Assembly (NCBI GenBank): GCA_938034615.1
Contig: CALHLW010000034.1
Span: 1 to 40,245, forward strand
Length of the DNA stretch: 40,245 nucleotides
DNA from: an uncultured Neomegalonema sp.
GTDB lineage: Bacteria > Pseudomonadota > Alphaproteobacteria > Rhodobacterales > Rhodobacteraceae
Reading direction: 5' to 3'
The notes below the pieces were generated by a model, which was given only the letters and a program-made list of their open reading frames with translations, was not told the DNA's origin and did no database searches. Both the position numbers and the translations under genes were made by a program. Below are positions 1-7,368 of the stretch, piece after piece (the stretch's first letter is position 1; each line of letters starts with the position of its first letter).

Positions 1-1512
1 ACTACCGTAGCGCAGGATCGACAACGCGAAGCCGTCCTCACCGCAGAATGGGTCGGCCTCGGGTGCCCCCCATCGCTCCTCGATCTTCACGCGCATGTCC
101 CATGGCAGGGCGGCATAGAAGTCGCGGTACGCATCGAGCGAAAGCCGCTCACCCCCGCCCCGCCCCGCACGATCCGCCAGCCAGTTCGTCGGCCCTGCCT
201 GTATCGCCTCCATCAACTCTGCCGGATCGTAGGGCGCACTCTTCATCGCGTATCCCGATGCCGCCAATATGCCGAGCATGTCCACGCAGCTTTGCGGCGT
301 ATCCAGCCCCACGCCGTTCGCCAGCCGCCCGTCCTTGTTCGGATAATTGGCAAGGATGATGCCGACGCGCTTCTCCGCATTCGTTTTGCCTCCGAGTCGC
401 GCCCAATTTGCGGCCAGCTTCGCCGTCCAAGCCACCCGGTCGCCGACCGCGCGATAAGCCGCAATCCGACATTCCGTCGCTTCGTCGAAATACGCCTCGC
501 CCTTGAAGCTGACCGCGCGGGTCAGAACGCGCCCGTCCACCTCTGGCAAGGCGACATTCATCGCGATATCCCGAGCGCCAAGACCGTTCAGCCCGGTCGT
601 CCAAGCCTCCTCCGTGCCGCCGGAGAAGATCACCTGCAACACAGGCACCCCCGGCGCATCGAGGGGGGTCGGTTCATGCGTTGCATTCTGGGGGGACGAG
701 ACAGCAAAACCCGTTGCATTCAGGACGACGGCGGGCGGTGACTGCTCGAAAAGGATCGCGAGCGTCGCCGCCGACACGGGATCTTTCAACGAGGCGACAA
801 AAACCGGCAGCGGGTTCATCCCCTCCTGGATCAACGCGCGCACCAGCCGGTTCACCGGGTTCAGCCCTGCGCCTTGCAAGAGCGCCCGGTAGAAGACGAT
901 CGGCACGACCGACGCGCCTTCGGTCCAAGCCTCTTGCGCTGCATCGAGCGAGGCAATCCCGGCTCCCGGCCAGTATACTCCAGCACGAAGCAAAGGTCTC
1001 GCCGGATCGGGCCGCTTATCGTCTCCCCGCGCCATCGCCCCAGCCAAACGCAGCAGGTTCGTGGCATTCTCCGGCCCGCCCTCAACGCAATAGGCCCAGA
1101 GCGCGTGCCAATCATCTTCGGAAACCGTGGACGCGCGGCGCAATGCTTCGTCCGGCTTGTCGTCACCGGGCAAAGCCGCAAACGCGACTCCGGCTTCGTT
1201 CAGACGGGCGGCAAATTGTTCGAGACCGTAGGACCAATAACCCTCACCGCCCAAGACCCGCGCAATGACCAGTTTCGCCTTCGTCGCGGTCTGGTCGAGA
1301 TAGAGATCGACCGACATGGGATGCGCTAGATGCAGCAAGGAAGCAAGGCGCAGGCTAGGAGCCTCATCCCCCAACGACCCGCGCGCTTCGGACAGCGCGG
1401 CCAGCTCGGTATCGGCGGCAGAGATAATGATGATATCGGCGGGGGTCTGGCCGAGATCGACGGCATCAGAGCCGTCTGAAATCTCCCCCGGTTGCGCGAG
1501 GAGAAGATGCAT
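1..1512 (-). CDS. cobN: Cobaltochelatase subunit CobN, N-terminal part (truncated by window edge)
   Basis: CobN is the large subunit of the ATP-dependent aerobic cobaltochelatase (with CobS and CobT), which inserts cobalt into hydrogenobyrinic acid a,c-diamide in the cytoplasm. The frame is open from an ATG at 1512 to the left edge, 504 codons of a protein usually near 1,250 residues, so the ORF track shows only out-of-frame fragments here. The N-terminus MHLLLAQPGEISDGSDAVDL is characteristic of CobN, as is the later NYPNKDGRLANGVGLDTP stretch. The start lies two bases after the stop of the upstream small gene, so it is the last visible gene of the hupE-bluB-cobW operon. No frameshift was seen in the visible part. 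CobS and CobT are not in this window. Confidence 0.95.
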   Translation of the reverse strand, partial: MHLLLAQPGEISDGSDAVDLGQTPADIIIISAADTELAALSEARGSLGDEAPSLRLASLLHLAHPMSVDLYLDQTATKAKLVIARVLGGEGYWSYGLEQFAARLNEAGVAFAALPGDDKPDEALRRASTVSEDDWHALWAYCVEGGPENATNLLRLAGAMARGDDKRPDPARPLLRAGVYWPGAGIASLDAAQEAWTEGASVVPIVFYRALLQGAGLNPVNRLVRALIQEGMNPLPVFVASLKDPVSAATLAILFEQSPPAVVLNATGFAVSSPQNATHEPTPLDAPGVPVLQVIFSGGTEEAWTTGLNGLGARDIAMNVALPEVDGRVLTRAVSFKGEAYFDEATECRIAAYRAVGDRVAWTAKLAANWARLGGKTNAEKRVGIILANYPNKDGRLANGVGLDTPQSCVDMLGILAASGYAMKSAPYDPAELMEAIQAGPTNWLADRAGRGGGERLSLDAYRDFYAALPWDMRVKIEERWGAPEADPFCGEDGFALSILRYGS

Positions 1513-1514
1513 CC

Positions 1515-1937
1515 TTATTGTCCGAGCCAGAGAACCGGCATCACGCTCGACCGTTCGCCGCAGTTCTTCGTCACCGTGGCGAGCACAGGAGACATGGTCG
1601 CGTCCTCTCCCGCATGGATCGCGTCGAGATAGGCGACGACGCCCGCAACCTTCTCTTCCGGCGTATCGCCCTTGCTCATAGGCGAGACGCCAATGACGTG
1701 CAGGAAGCAGGGGCACACCCGGATCGCCTTTTGCCGCCCGCCTTCGGCAAGCTGATCGTCGCTCATCGTGGCGGCGAAATCAGGCGCTCGGTCCTTCAAC
1801 AGCGCCACCCGCGATTCAGTCACGTCAGCAAGGCAGCGCTTCATGAACGCGGTTCCAGCCTCGGAAACCGGCCCTTCCGCGTCCTCAGCGAACGCAGGAA
1901 ACGTGACCATTACGAGCAGCGCAGCAAGGCGGATCAT
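1515..1937 (-). CDS. Small secreted cysteine-containing protein in the B12 operon, function unknown
   Basis: This 140-residue protein was not assigned to a named family. An N-terminal signal peptide (MIRLAALLVMVTFPAFA, predicted cleavage after residue 17) points to the periplasm. The mature part has four cysteines, C35, a C75-P-C77 pair and C126, and no transmembrane segment. It lies between cobW and cobN; its ATG overlaps the cobW stop (ATGA at 1937-1934) and its TAA is two bases from the cobN ATG, so translation is probably coupled to B12 synthesis genes. That context suggests a role in periplasmic cobalt handling or redox, but this is inference only. The reading frame and operon placement are firm; the function is not known to me. 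Confidence 0.8.
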   Translation of the reverse strand: MIRLAALLVMVTFPAFAEDAEGPVSEAGTAFMKRCLADVTESRVALLKDRAPDFAATMSDDQLAEGGRQKAIRVCPCFLHVIGVSPMSKGDTPEEKVAGVVAYLDAIHAGEDATMSPVLATVTKNCGERSSVMPVLWLGQ

Positions 1938-2995
1938 ACCGCCAGTTCCTCGCGAATACCGGGCTCATCCAGACCGTGCATCCCGATGACCACCAGCGCG
2001 CTTTGCCGGGGCGTGGCTCCGAATGGTCGGTCGAAATAGGTTTCAATGCGCGGGCCAACGGCCTGAAGCACCATCCGCATCGGCTTGCCTTCGATGGCAA
2101 GGAAGCCTTTTACGCGCAGGACGTCATGCTTGCGGATCGTGGCTTCCACTTTCGCGCGGAACACCTCGACATCGGCAATCTCACCGAAGGTCATGGCAAA
2201 GCTGTCGAACTCGTCATGGCCATGATGATGCTCGTCATCGTGATGGTCGTCGTCATCATGATCGTGGTGGTGATGGTGGATTTCGTGGCGTGCGGCCACG
2301 TCGTCCTCCGCTCCGGCATCGAGACCGAGCAACACGGCAGGGGCCAGCCCATCGATCCCCGAGCGCACCAACCGTACACCATCACGGGTGCGCCCGCCGA
2401 GCGTGGTCACGGTCTCGTCGGCACGGCCCGCCTCCATCGCATCGGTCTTCGAGACGACGACGATATCGGCGCAGGCAAGCTGATCCTCGAAGAGTTCGGA
2501 AAGCGGTGTTTCGTGATCGATGCTCTCATCGGCTTCGCGTTGCGCTGCGACCTTGGCTTCGTCATGGGCAAAGCGACCATCGGCCAGTGCGGGGCCGTCC
2601 ACGACCGTCACCACGCCGTCGATGGTCGTCCGGGTACGGATTTCCGGCCAGTTGAAGGCGCGCACGAGTGGCTGCGGCAGGGCGAGGCCGCTGGTTTCGA
2701 TCACGATATGGTCGGGAGGATTTTCGCGCCCGAGCAACTTTTCGATGGTAGGGATGAAATCGTCGGCCACCGTGCAACAAATGCAGCCGTTCGACAACTC
2801 GATCACATCGTCATCGGTGCAGTTCTCGATGCCGCAGCCTTTAAGAAGGTCGCCATCCACGCCGATATCACCGAATTCGTTGATGACGAGGGCGATGCGT
2901 TTACCGTTTGCCTGTTGCAGCATGTTGCGGATCAGGGTCGTCTTTCCGGCTCCGAGGAAGCCGGTGATGACGGTCGCAGGAATTTTCTGGGCCAT
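1934..2995 (-). CDS. cobW: CobW family GTPase, metal-handling protein of B12 synthesis
   Basis: CobW belongs to the G3E (COG0523) GTPases, thought to deliver cobalt for cobalamin synthesis. Seen here: Walker A GFLGAGKTT (residues 12-20), the CICC metal-binding motif (71-74), a VSKTDA base-recognition motif near 182, and a His/Asp-rich tract at about 237-260 between the GTPase and C-terminal CobW domains. The ORF track runs to 3478, but the family start is MAQKIPATVITGF at 2995, giving 353 residues, close to the family norm; the longer N-terminus overlaps bluB and is not homologous-looking. bluB ends eight bases upstream, and the stop overlaps the next gene by ATGA. The His tract probably buffers or binds divalent metal. 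Confidence 0.93.
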   Translation of the reverse strand: MAQKIPATVITGFLGAGKTTLIRNMLQQANGKRIALVINEFGDIGVDGDLLKGCGIENCTDDDVIELSNGCICCTVADDFIPTIEKLLGRENPPDHIVIETSGLALPQPLVRAFNWPEIRTRTTIDGVVTVVDGPALADGRFAHDEAKVAAQREADESIDHETPLSELFEDQLACADIVVVSKTDAMEAGRADETVTTLGGRTRDGVRLVRSGIDGLAPAVLLGLDAGAEDDVAARHEIHHHHHDHDDDDHHDDEHHHGHDEFDSFAMTFGEIADVEVFRAKVEATIRKHDVLRVKGFLAIEGKPMRMVLQAVGPRIETYFDRPFGATPRQSALVVIGMHGLDEPGIREELAV

Positions 2996-3003
2996 TGGGC
3001 TCG

Positions 3004-3672
3004 CTATCTGTGCAGCACGCGGTCGGGAAGGCTCTGGCGGTCCTGCCATCCGGCGCGCGCGAGTTCGGGGTCGATATGCTCCTCGACCGGATAGCCGAGG
3101 CAGAGATAAGCCACCAGCGACCAATCGTTGGACACGGCAAGGTCGCGGGCAATGCGGTTCGGATCGAGGATGGAGACCCAACCGATGCCAAGCCCCCGCG
3201 CCCGCGCCGCCAGCCACATCTGCATCACGGCGCAAACGACCGAGTAACGACGCATTTCCGGCATTGTGCCGACGCCGAGGCCGCTGCCCTGCTGGGTTGC
3301 TTCGTCGCAGAACACCGCTAGCTGGATCGGGGCATCGCGTAACCCCGCCAGCTTGAGGCTGGCGTAATGCTCGCGTTTGTCCCGGCGTTGTGCAGCGAGG
3401 GCAAGCGCGTTCGCGTCTTCGAAATTGGCCACCACCGCCTTGCGGGCAGCCACCGATCCCACGCGCACGAAACGCCATGGCTCGGACAAACCGACCGAGG
3501 GGGCGGATGCCGCCGCGCGGATCACCTGCGCGACGAGACGCTCAGGCACCTTCGTCGTCTCGAAGCGGCGAACGTCACGCCGCCACTGGAACAGAACTTC
3601 CAACTCCCGCCGGAAAGCAGGCGAGAAGACAGGCGAGTCCGCATCGGTTTGAGCGAAGGCGCTCGCGATCAC
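3004..3672 (-). CDS. bluB: 5,6-dimethylbenzimidazole synthase BluB
   Basis: BluB uses oxygen to cleave reduced FMN and form 5,6-dimethylbenzimidazole, the lower ligand of B12. The nitroreductase-fold signatures are visible: QWRRDVRRF near residues 29-37 (with the conserved aspartate), an APSVGLSEPWRF flavin-binding stretch near 55-66, and GIGWVSILDP towards the C-terminus. The ORF track starts at 3819, inside hupE. I prefer a GTG at 3672, four bases after the hupE stop, giving 222 residues, which matches the family length; no strong Shine-Dalgarno is seen, consistent with coupled translation. The position between a riboswitch-controlled transporter and cobW supports BluB over a generic nitroreductase. 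Confidence 0.92.
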   Translation of the reverse strand: MIASAFAQTDADSPVFSPAFRRELEVLFQWRRDVRRFETTKVPERLVAQVIRAAASAPSVGLSEPWRFVRVGSVAARKAVVANFEDANALALAAQRRDKREHYASLKLAGLRDAPIQLAVFCDEATQQGSGLGVGTMPEMRRYSVVCAVMQMWLAARARGLGIGWVSILDPNRIARDLAVSNDWSLVAYLCLGYPVEEHIDPELARAGWQDRQSLPDRVLHR

Positions 3673-3676
3673 CGGA

Positions 3677-4309
3677 TCAGCCGAGGCCGAGCGCGGCGAA
3701 CGCCATGCCCTCGATGTTCTCCAGCAGGAAGGTCGCGCCGACACCGGCAACGACCGCACCGGCAAGGCGTGGACGCAAACCATCGGTCGAGGCAAGCAGT
3801 TTACCGGCAAGATAGGCAATGGCGTATTGTGTCATCGCGAGGCCGAGCAGGTATCCGACGAACACCATGCTCCCTGCACCCCCCTCCTGAGCGGCAAGAA
3901 CGCCGCCGAAAGCCCAGCCATGGAATAGGCCAGCCGCCGCAAACAGCGACAGCACAACTGGGCTGGTCAGGCGCGTACCGGAGGCAACCAGACCGCCGAG
4001 GACGATCAAAGATGCGGCAATGACGAGTTCAACTGCAGGCAACGCGATGCCGCTCACGACAAGGGCGATCCCGCCCATCATACCGGCGATATAGCCGAAG
4101 GGCGCGGTCGAAAGACGCCCGATCATCGCGGCGGCGAGGCCGACGGCAACGACGAAGAAGAAGTGATCGAATCCGAGCAGCGGATGCCCGATACCCGAGA
4201 GAACGCCGTGACTGAACGTCTCCATCGGCGCGCCCGCAAGCGGGTGGTGCGCCAGCGCGGGCGTCGCGATCAGGGCGGCGAGGGCCGAAAGGCCGGTAAT
4301 CTTTTTCAT
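3677..4309 (-). CDS. HupE/UreJ family transporter, probable B12-regulated cobalt importer
   Basis: HupE/UreJ proteins are small integral membrane carriers for nickel or cobalt. This one has an N-terminal signal-like segment ending in ATPALA, then the family motif GIGHPLLGFDHFFFVVAVGL and about six hydrophobic helices (210 residues). The track starts at 4321, but the ATG at 4309 is preferred because GGAG lies six bases upstream and the product then begins MKKITGLSALAAL. It is the first gene after a cobalamin riboswitch and is followed by bluB, cobW and cobN, so cobalt is the likely substrate. Metal specificity is inferred from context, not from the sequence. Confidence 0.88.
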   Translation of the reverse strand: MKKITGLSALAALIATPALAHHPLAGAPMETFSHGVLSGIGHPLLGFDHFFFVVAVGLAAAMIGRLSTAPFGYIAGMMGGIALVVSGIALPAVELVIAASLIVLGGLVASGTRLTSPVVLSLFAAAGLFHGWAFGGVLAAQEGGAGSMVFVGYLLGLAMTQYAIAYLAGKLLASTDGLRPRLAGAVVAGVGATFLLENIEGMAFAALGLG

Positions 4310-4314
4310 GTCAG

Positions 4315-4339
4315 TCTCCATTCCCGTCCCTCCGACGGG
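4315..4339 (-). promoter_or_regulatory. Hairpin and ribosome binding site between the riboswitch and hupE
   Basis: Read on the minus strand, CCCGTC-GGAGG-GACGGG forms a perfect six-base stem with a GGAGG loop (4339-4323). It lies between the aptamer and the hupE ribosome binding site (GGAG, 4320-4317). There is no U-run, so control of translation rather than termination is more likely. The hairpin could be the regulatory helix that docks onto the aptamer; that is inference. Confidence 0.45.
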
Positions 4340-4355
4340 GTTGCGAGGATCGTCT

Positions 4356-4563
4356 CCACGGCAGGTCTCCTGACTCGCGGCACATCACCAATCCGGCCTT
4401 CCCGGTCTCCGGATAACCGGAATACCAGTGGCATATCGAACAGGCGCGCCGCTCACAGTCGCGGGGGCGGTCGTGGCATCGGGTCTCCGGTATGGATCGG
4501 CCCGTTCCACGTTCCCTTTCAATCCATCGTCTGCGCCGGTGGGCGAAGGCTTCGGAACCGTGG
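4356..4563 (-). promoter_or_regulatory. Cobalamin (adenosylcobalamin-type) riboswitch
   Basis: The minus strand carries the full cobalamin aptamer pattern in order. A closing helix P1 is formed by CCACGG (4563-4558) and CCGTGG (4361-4356). Between these come GGTTCCG, AAAGGGAACGTGG, the core CCCCCGCGACTGTGAGCGG, a GCCACTGG segment, CCGGGAAGG, and the B12 box AGTCAGGAGACCTGCC close to the 3' end. It lies directly upstream of hupE-bluB-cobW-orf-cobN. Known members of this class lower expression of the downstream genes when adenosylcobalamin is bound. A covariance-model search would be the formal confirmation. Confidence 0.95.
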
Positions 4564-4570
4564 CGTCCAG

Positions 4571-4599
4571 ATGTCGGGCATCAGACCCCCCGCTGTCAA
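4571..4599 (-). promoter_or_regulatory. Candidate promoter for the riboswitch transcript
   Basis: A perfect -35 hexamer TTGACA (4599-4594) overlaps the end of cobK. A weak -10-like sequence (CGACAT or GACATC) follows after 17-18 bases. Transcription would start close to 4563, where the riboswitch P1 helix begins, which fits. The weak -10 keeps this tentative. Confidence 0.35.
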
Positions 4600-5321
4600 T
4601 CGCGAAGCACGTAGTCCAACCATTGATGCGCATCCGCGACCGAATGAACGACGGTTGCGGCAAGGTGCGGCGGGCGCTCGATGATATGGATTGGCAATCC
4701 AAGCACCACCGCTGCATCCAGCCGCGCTCGCGATTCGCCCCCCGCATTGCGAGTGAGCAGATGCGTGATGCGCTGTTGCCGCATGAGCGCGGTTTCGGCG
4801 TTCATGGTGAACGGACCACGCGCCGCGATCGGCACGATATGTGCGGGTAGATCGTCAAGCTGATCGACGCTGCGAAGGAATACGGTCAGATCACTGCGGG
4901 CCGTTAAGGGATCAATATGCTTGCGGCCCGTTGTCGCCAGAACCCGCGCCCCTGGCGGCAAAGCGGATACGGCTTCGTCCAACGATCCGAAACCATGCCA
5001 GTTGCCTACAGGTTCCCATGCCGGACGAACGAGCGCGAGCAGGGAGGTGCCCAGCGTATCACAGGCGTAGATAGCATTCCGACTCATGCCCGTCGCGAAA
5101 GGATGCGTTGCGTCGATGACCGCTGCAATGCCTTCCCGCACCAGATAGTCGCGCAACCCTTCGACTCCGCCGAAGCCACCGTTGCGCGTTTCGCAAGGAT
5201 AAGCGAGCGGCTTGGTCGTCACACCCGCCAGTGAGGCGACGAGGCGCGTGCGCTGGCCCTTGTAAGCATTGGCAAATTCCCGCGCTTCTGCGGTTCCGGC
5301 GAGGAGAAGAACGGTCTTCAC
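4596..5321 (-). CDS. cobK: Precorrin-6A reductase CobK
   Basis: CobK reduces precorrin-6A (or its cobalt form in the CbiJ branch) to the 6B compound with NADPH. The product begins VKTVLLLAGTAEAREFA and contains the family features DATHPFA (near residue 80), ATTGRKH (near 138) and the C-terminal TRNAGGESRARLDAA. The ORF track gives 532 residues from 6194, but most of that is cbiD read in another frame. The GTG at 5321 overlaps the cbiD stop (GTGA), giving 241 residues, which matches the family. It forms a coupled pair with cbiD and ends just before the riboswitch promoter region. Confidence 0.93.
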   Translation of the reverse strand: MKTVLLLAGTAEAREFANAYKGQRTRLVASLAGVTTKPLAYPCETRNGGFGGVEGLRDYLVREGIAAVIDATHPFATGMSRNAIYACDTLGTSLLALVRPAWEPVGNWHGFGSLDEAVSALPPGARVLATTGRKHIDPLTARSDLTVFLRSVDQLDDLPAHIVPIAARGPFTMNAETALMRQQRITHLLTRNAGGESRARLDAAVVLGLPIHIIERPPHLAATVVHSVADAHQWLDYVLRD

Positions 5322-6367
5322 GGAAAGGGACAGCGGGCCAGCAACTCCCCGGCCCGTCCGACGATGATCGTTTCGACCTTGGTTTCCGCGCCCCGCAACG
5401 TGCCGTGCACGACCGCCCGCGCATCGGCACAGATAGCGCGCGCCAGCTCTTCGCCGCTCATACCGAAGGCCTCTAGTGCCGTATTCGCGCGAGCGATCTC
5501 CGGCATCCCGGCTCGTGCCGCAAGGGCATCGAGATCGACCTGGCTGCGCTTCGAATGAAGGTCCAATGCTCCTTGGGCCAGCTTGGTCATCTTGCCGGGT
5601 CCGCCAGCGATCGTGATACGCGGTACCGGATGGCGACGCAGGTATTTCAGCAATCCCCCCGCGAAATCCCCCATGTCCAGGTAGGCGGTTTCGGGCAGAT
5701 CGTAGAGCGTCTTTACATACCCTTCCGAGGTCGCTCCCGTTGCGCCGACCACATGCTCCGCGCCCGTCGCCACGGCCACGTCGATCCCGCGATGGATGGA
5801 GGCGATCCAGGCCGAGCAGGAGAAAGGGCGCACGATTCCAGTCGTGCCGAGGATGCTGATTCCGCCTTCGATCCCGAGGCGCGGGTTCCATGTCTTGAGC
5901 GCCAACGCCGCTCCATCCGCAACCGAGATCGTGACACGCAGATCGGCGGCGATGCCATGTTCGGCACTCACCTCTGCGACAGCCTCGTCGATCATCCGCC
6001 GGGGGACGGGATTGATGGCCGGGTCGCCGACGGGTATCGGCAGACCCGGTTTCGTGACTGTGCCGACGCCCTCCCCCGCATGGAACGACAACCCGTGGCC
6101 AGGGACGGCGCGCTCGATGCGCGTGGTGATGAGCGCTCCGTGGGTCACATCGGGATCGTCGCCTGCATCCTTCTCGACGGTTGCTTCCGCCCATCCCTCG
6201 CCCATCCGCGCATCGCGGATCAAGAAGATCGGGCGCTGGCCTTTAGGCAATGTGATCATGATGCTGTCGGGAGTCGCGCCGGTGCAGAGGCCCGTCCATG
6301 CAGCCTTCGCGGCGGCGGTGGCACAAGCACCGGTGGTCCAGCCAGAACGGAGCGGGGCGTCGGTCAT
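5318..6367 (-). CDS. cbiD: Cobalt-precorrin-5B C1-methyltransferase CbiD
   Basis: CbiD methylates C1 of cobalt-precorrin-5B using S-adenosylmethionine. It is the functional replacement for CobF. Seen: RSGWTTGACATAAAKAA at the N-terminus, a hallmark of the family, GGISILGTTGIVRP near residues 170-185, and GGPGKMTKLAQG near 255. The length, 349 residues, is normal. It is followed with a four-base GTGA overlap by cobK and preceded by pqqB with 19 bases between. CbiD was named from the anaerobic route, yet the window also has CobN of the aerobic route; such mixtures are known in proteobacteria. Confidence 0.95.
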   Translation of the reverse strand: MTDAPLRSGWTTGACATAAAKAAWTGLCTGATPDSIMITLPKGQRPIFLIRDARMGEGWAEATVEKDAGDDPDVTHGALITTRIERAVPGHGLSFHAGEGVGTVTKPGLPIPVGDPAINPVPRRMIDEAVAEVSAEHGIAADLRVTISVADGAALALKTWNPRLGIEGGISILGTTGIVRPFSCSAWIASIHRGIDVAVATGAEHVVGATGATSEGYVKTLYDLPETAYLDMGDFAGGLLKYLRRHPVPRITIAGGPGKMTKLAQGALDLHSKRSQVDLDALAARAGMPEIARANTALEAFGMSGEELARAICADARAVVHGTLRGAETKVETIIVGRAGELLARCPFP

Positions 6368-6386
6368 CGCCCGATACTACGCGGGA

Positions 6387-7292
6387 TCAGACCGAAATCT
6401 CCATCCCGTCGAACGCGACTTCCCATCCGGCTTCCTGCACCTCTTCGCGTTCGGCGCTGTCGGGCAGGAGGAGCGGATTGGTGTTGTTCAGATGCACGAG
6501 GACGCGGCGGGCGATATTTGTTTCCGCGAAAACCGCCATGGTCCCATCACCGCCCGAAACCGACATATGCCCCATCCGCGCGCCGGTCTTCTGGCCCACA
6601 CCTTCGCGCTGCATTTCGTCATCGCTCCAGAGCGTGCCATCGAACATGAGCAGATCGGCTCCGTCGATGCGCGCTTTCAGGTCATCCGGCACAGCGGCGC
6701 AGCCGGGAATATACATCGCGCGCTTGCCGTCGCCCGTAATCTCGGCCCCGACCGTTTGCTCACCAACGAGCTGCGTCTCGACTGTCTCCCCCTCCATGTA
6801 GAGCGGCACTTTTCCCGGCACGGCGAAGAGGCGCACGGTGATGCCCGGCACGGGCTCGAACGACGCATCGAGGGCGATCCGCTCCCTAACCACGAAAGCG
6901 GGATCGAGGGCGGCGAAGACCGGGTTGGCATCGAGCACGTTCGCAATCTCGCCCGTCATGTAGAGACCGAGCGGATGCTTCTCGCGCAGGGACAGCAGGC
7001 CCGCCACATGGTCGAGGTCGCCATTGGTGAGGATGACCGACGAGATCGGGCTGTCGCGCAGGCCCCTCTCCGGGCGGGGATGCATCTGCTTGTGGGCAAT
7101 GATCTGCTCGCGCAGGTCGGGTGAAGCGTTGAAGACTGCCCATTGCTCGCCATCCGCACTGACCGCGATGGAGGATTGCGTGCGCGCTGTGACACCCGGT
7201 TCCCCGCGCCAGAAAGCGGCGCAGGTGGAACACGCGCAGTTCCATTGCGGAAACCCACCGCCCGCAGCGGCACCGAGAATGAGGATGTGCAT
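6387..7292 (-). CDS. pqqB: PqqB, pyrroloquinoline quinone biosynthesis protein
   Basis: PqqB is a metallo-beta-lactamase-fold enzyme of PQQ synthesis, reported to act as an iron-dependent hydroxylase on the peptide-derived intermediate. The start MHILILGAAAGGGFPQWNC is diagnostic, followed by the CxCxxC set (NCACSTC, about residues 19-25), a SSVILTNGDLDHVAGLL metal-binding stretch near 90-105, and GHMSVSGGDG near 250. The track begins at 7331 but the family start is ATG 7292, giving 301 residues. No pqqA, C, D or E is visible nearby; instead it leads into cbiD-cobK on the same strand. The family call is firm, but whether it serves PQQ here is open. Confidence 0.9.
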   Translation of the reverse strand: MHILILGAAAGGGFPQWNCACSTCAAFWRGEPGVTARTQSSIAVSADGEQWAVFNASPDLREQIIAHKQMHPRPERGLRDSPISSVILTNGDLDHVAGLLSLREKHPLGLYMTGEIANVLDANPVFAALDPAFVVRERIALDASFEPVPGITVRLFAVPGKVPLYMEGETVETQLVGEQTVGAEITGDGKRAMYIPGCAAVPDDLKARIDGADLLMFDGTLWSDDEMQREGVGQKTGARMGHMSVSGGDGTMAVFAETNIARRVLVHLNNTNPLLLPDSAEREEVQEAGWEVAFDGMEISV

Positions 7293-7368
7293 GTCAGCGC
7301 CCCGGAATTGCTCGTTTGTCTTTGAAGGCATCTACCACGTCGGTTCCCATCTCACCAGAATGCCGCGA

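Noticed and set aside
1-1512. cobN broken by frameshifts (many short ORFs in the track)
   Set aside because: The true frame is open from 1512 to the window edge; it is absent from the track only because no stop lies inside the window.
1976-3094. 372-residue plus-strand ORF opposite cobW
   Set aside because: It is an antisense shadow; its hydrophobic Met/Val run is the complement of the CobW His/Asp tract.
2996-3478. N-terminal extension of the cobW ORF to 514 residues
   Set aside because: The extension reads bluB in another frame; CobW homology begins at MAQKIPATVITGF.
5555-7124. Long plus-strand ORFs over cbiD and pqqB
   Set aside because: They lie opposite clear genes, have low-information composition and no motifs.
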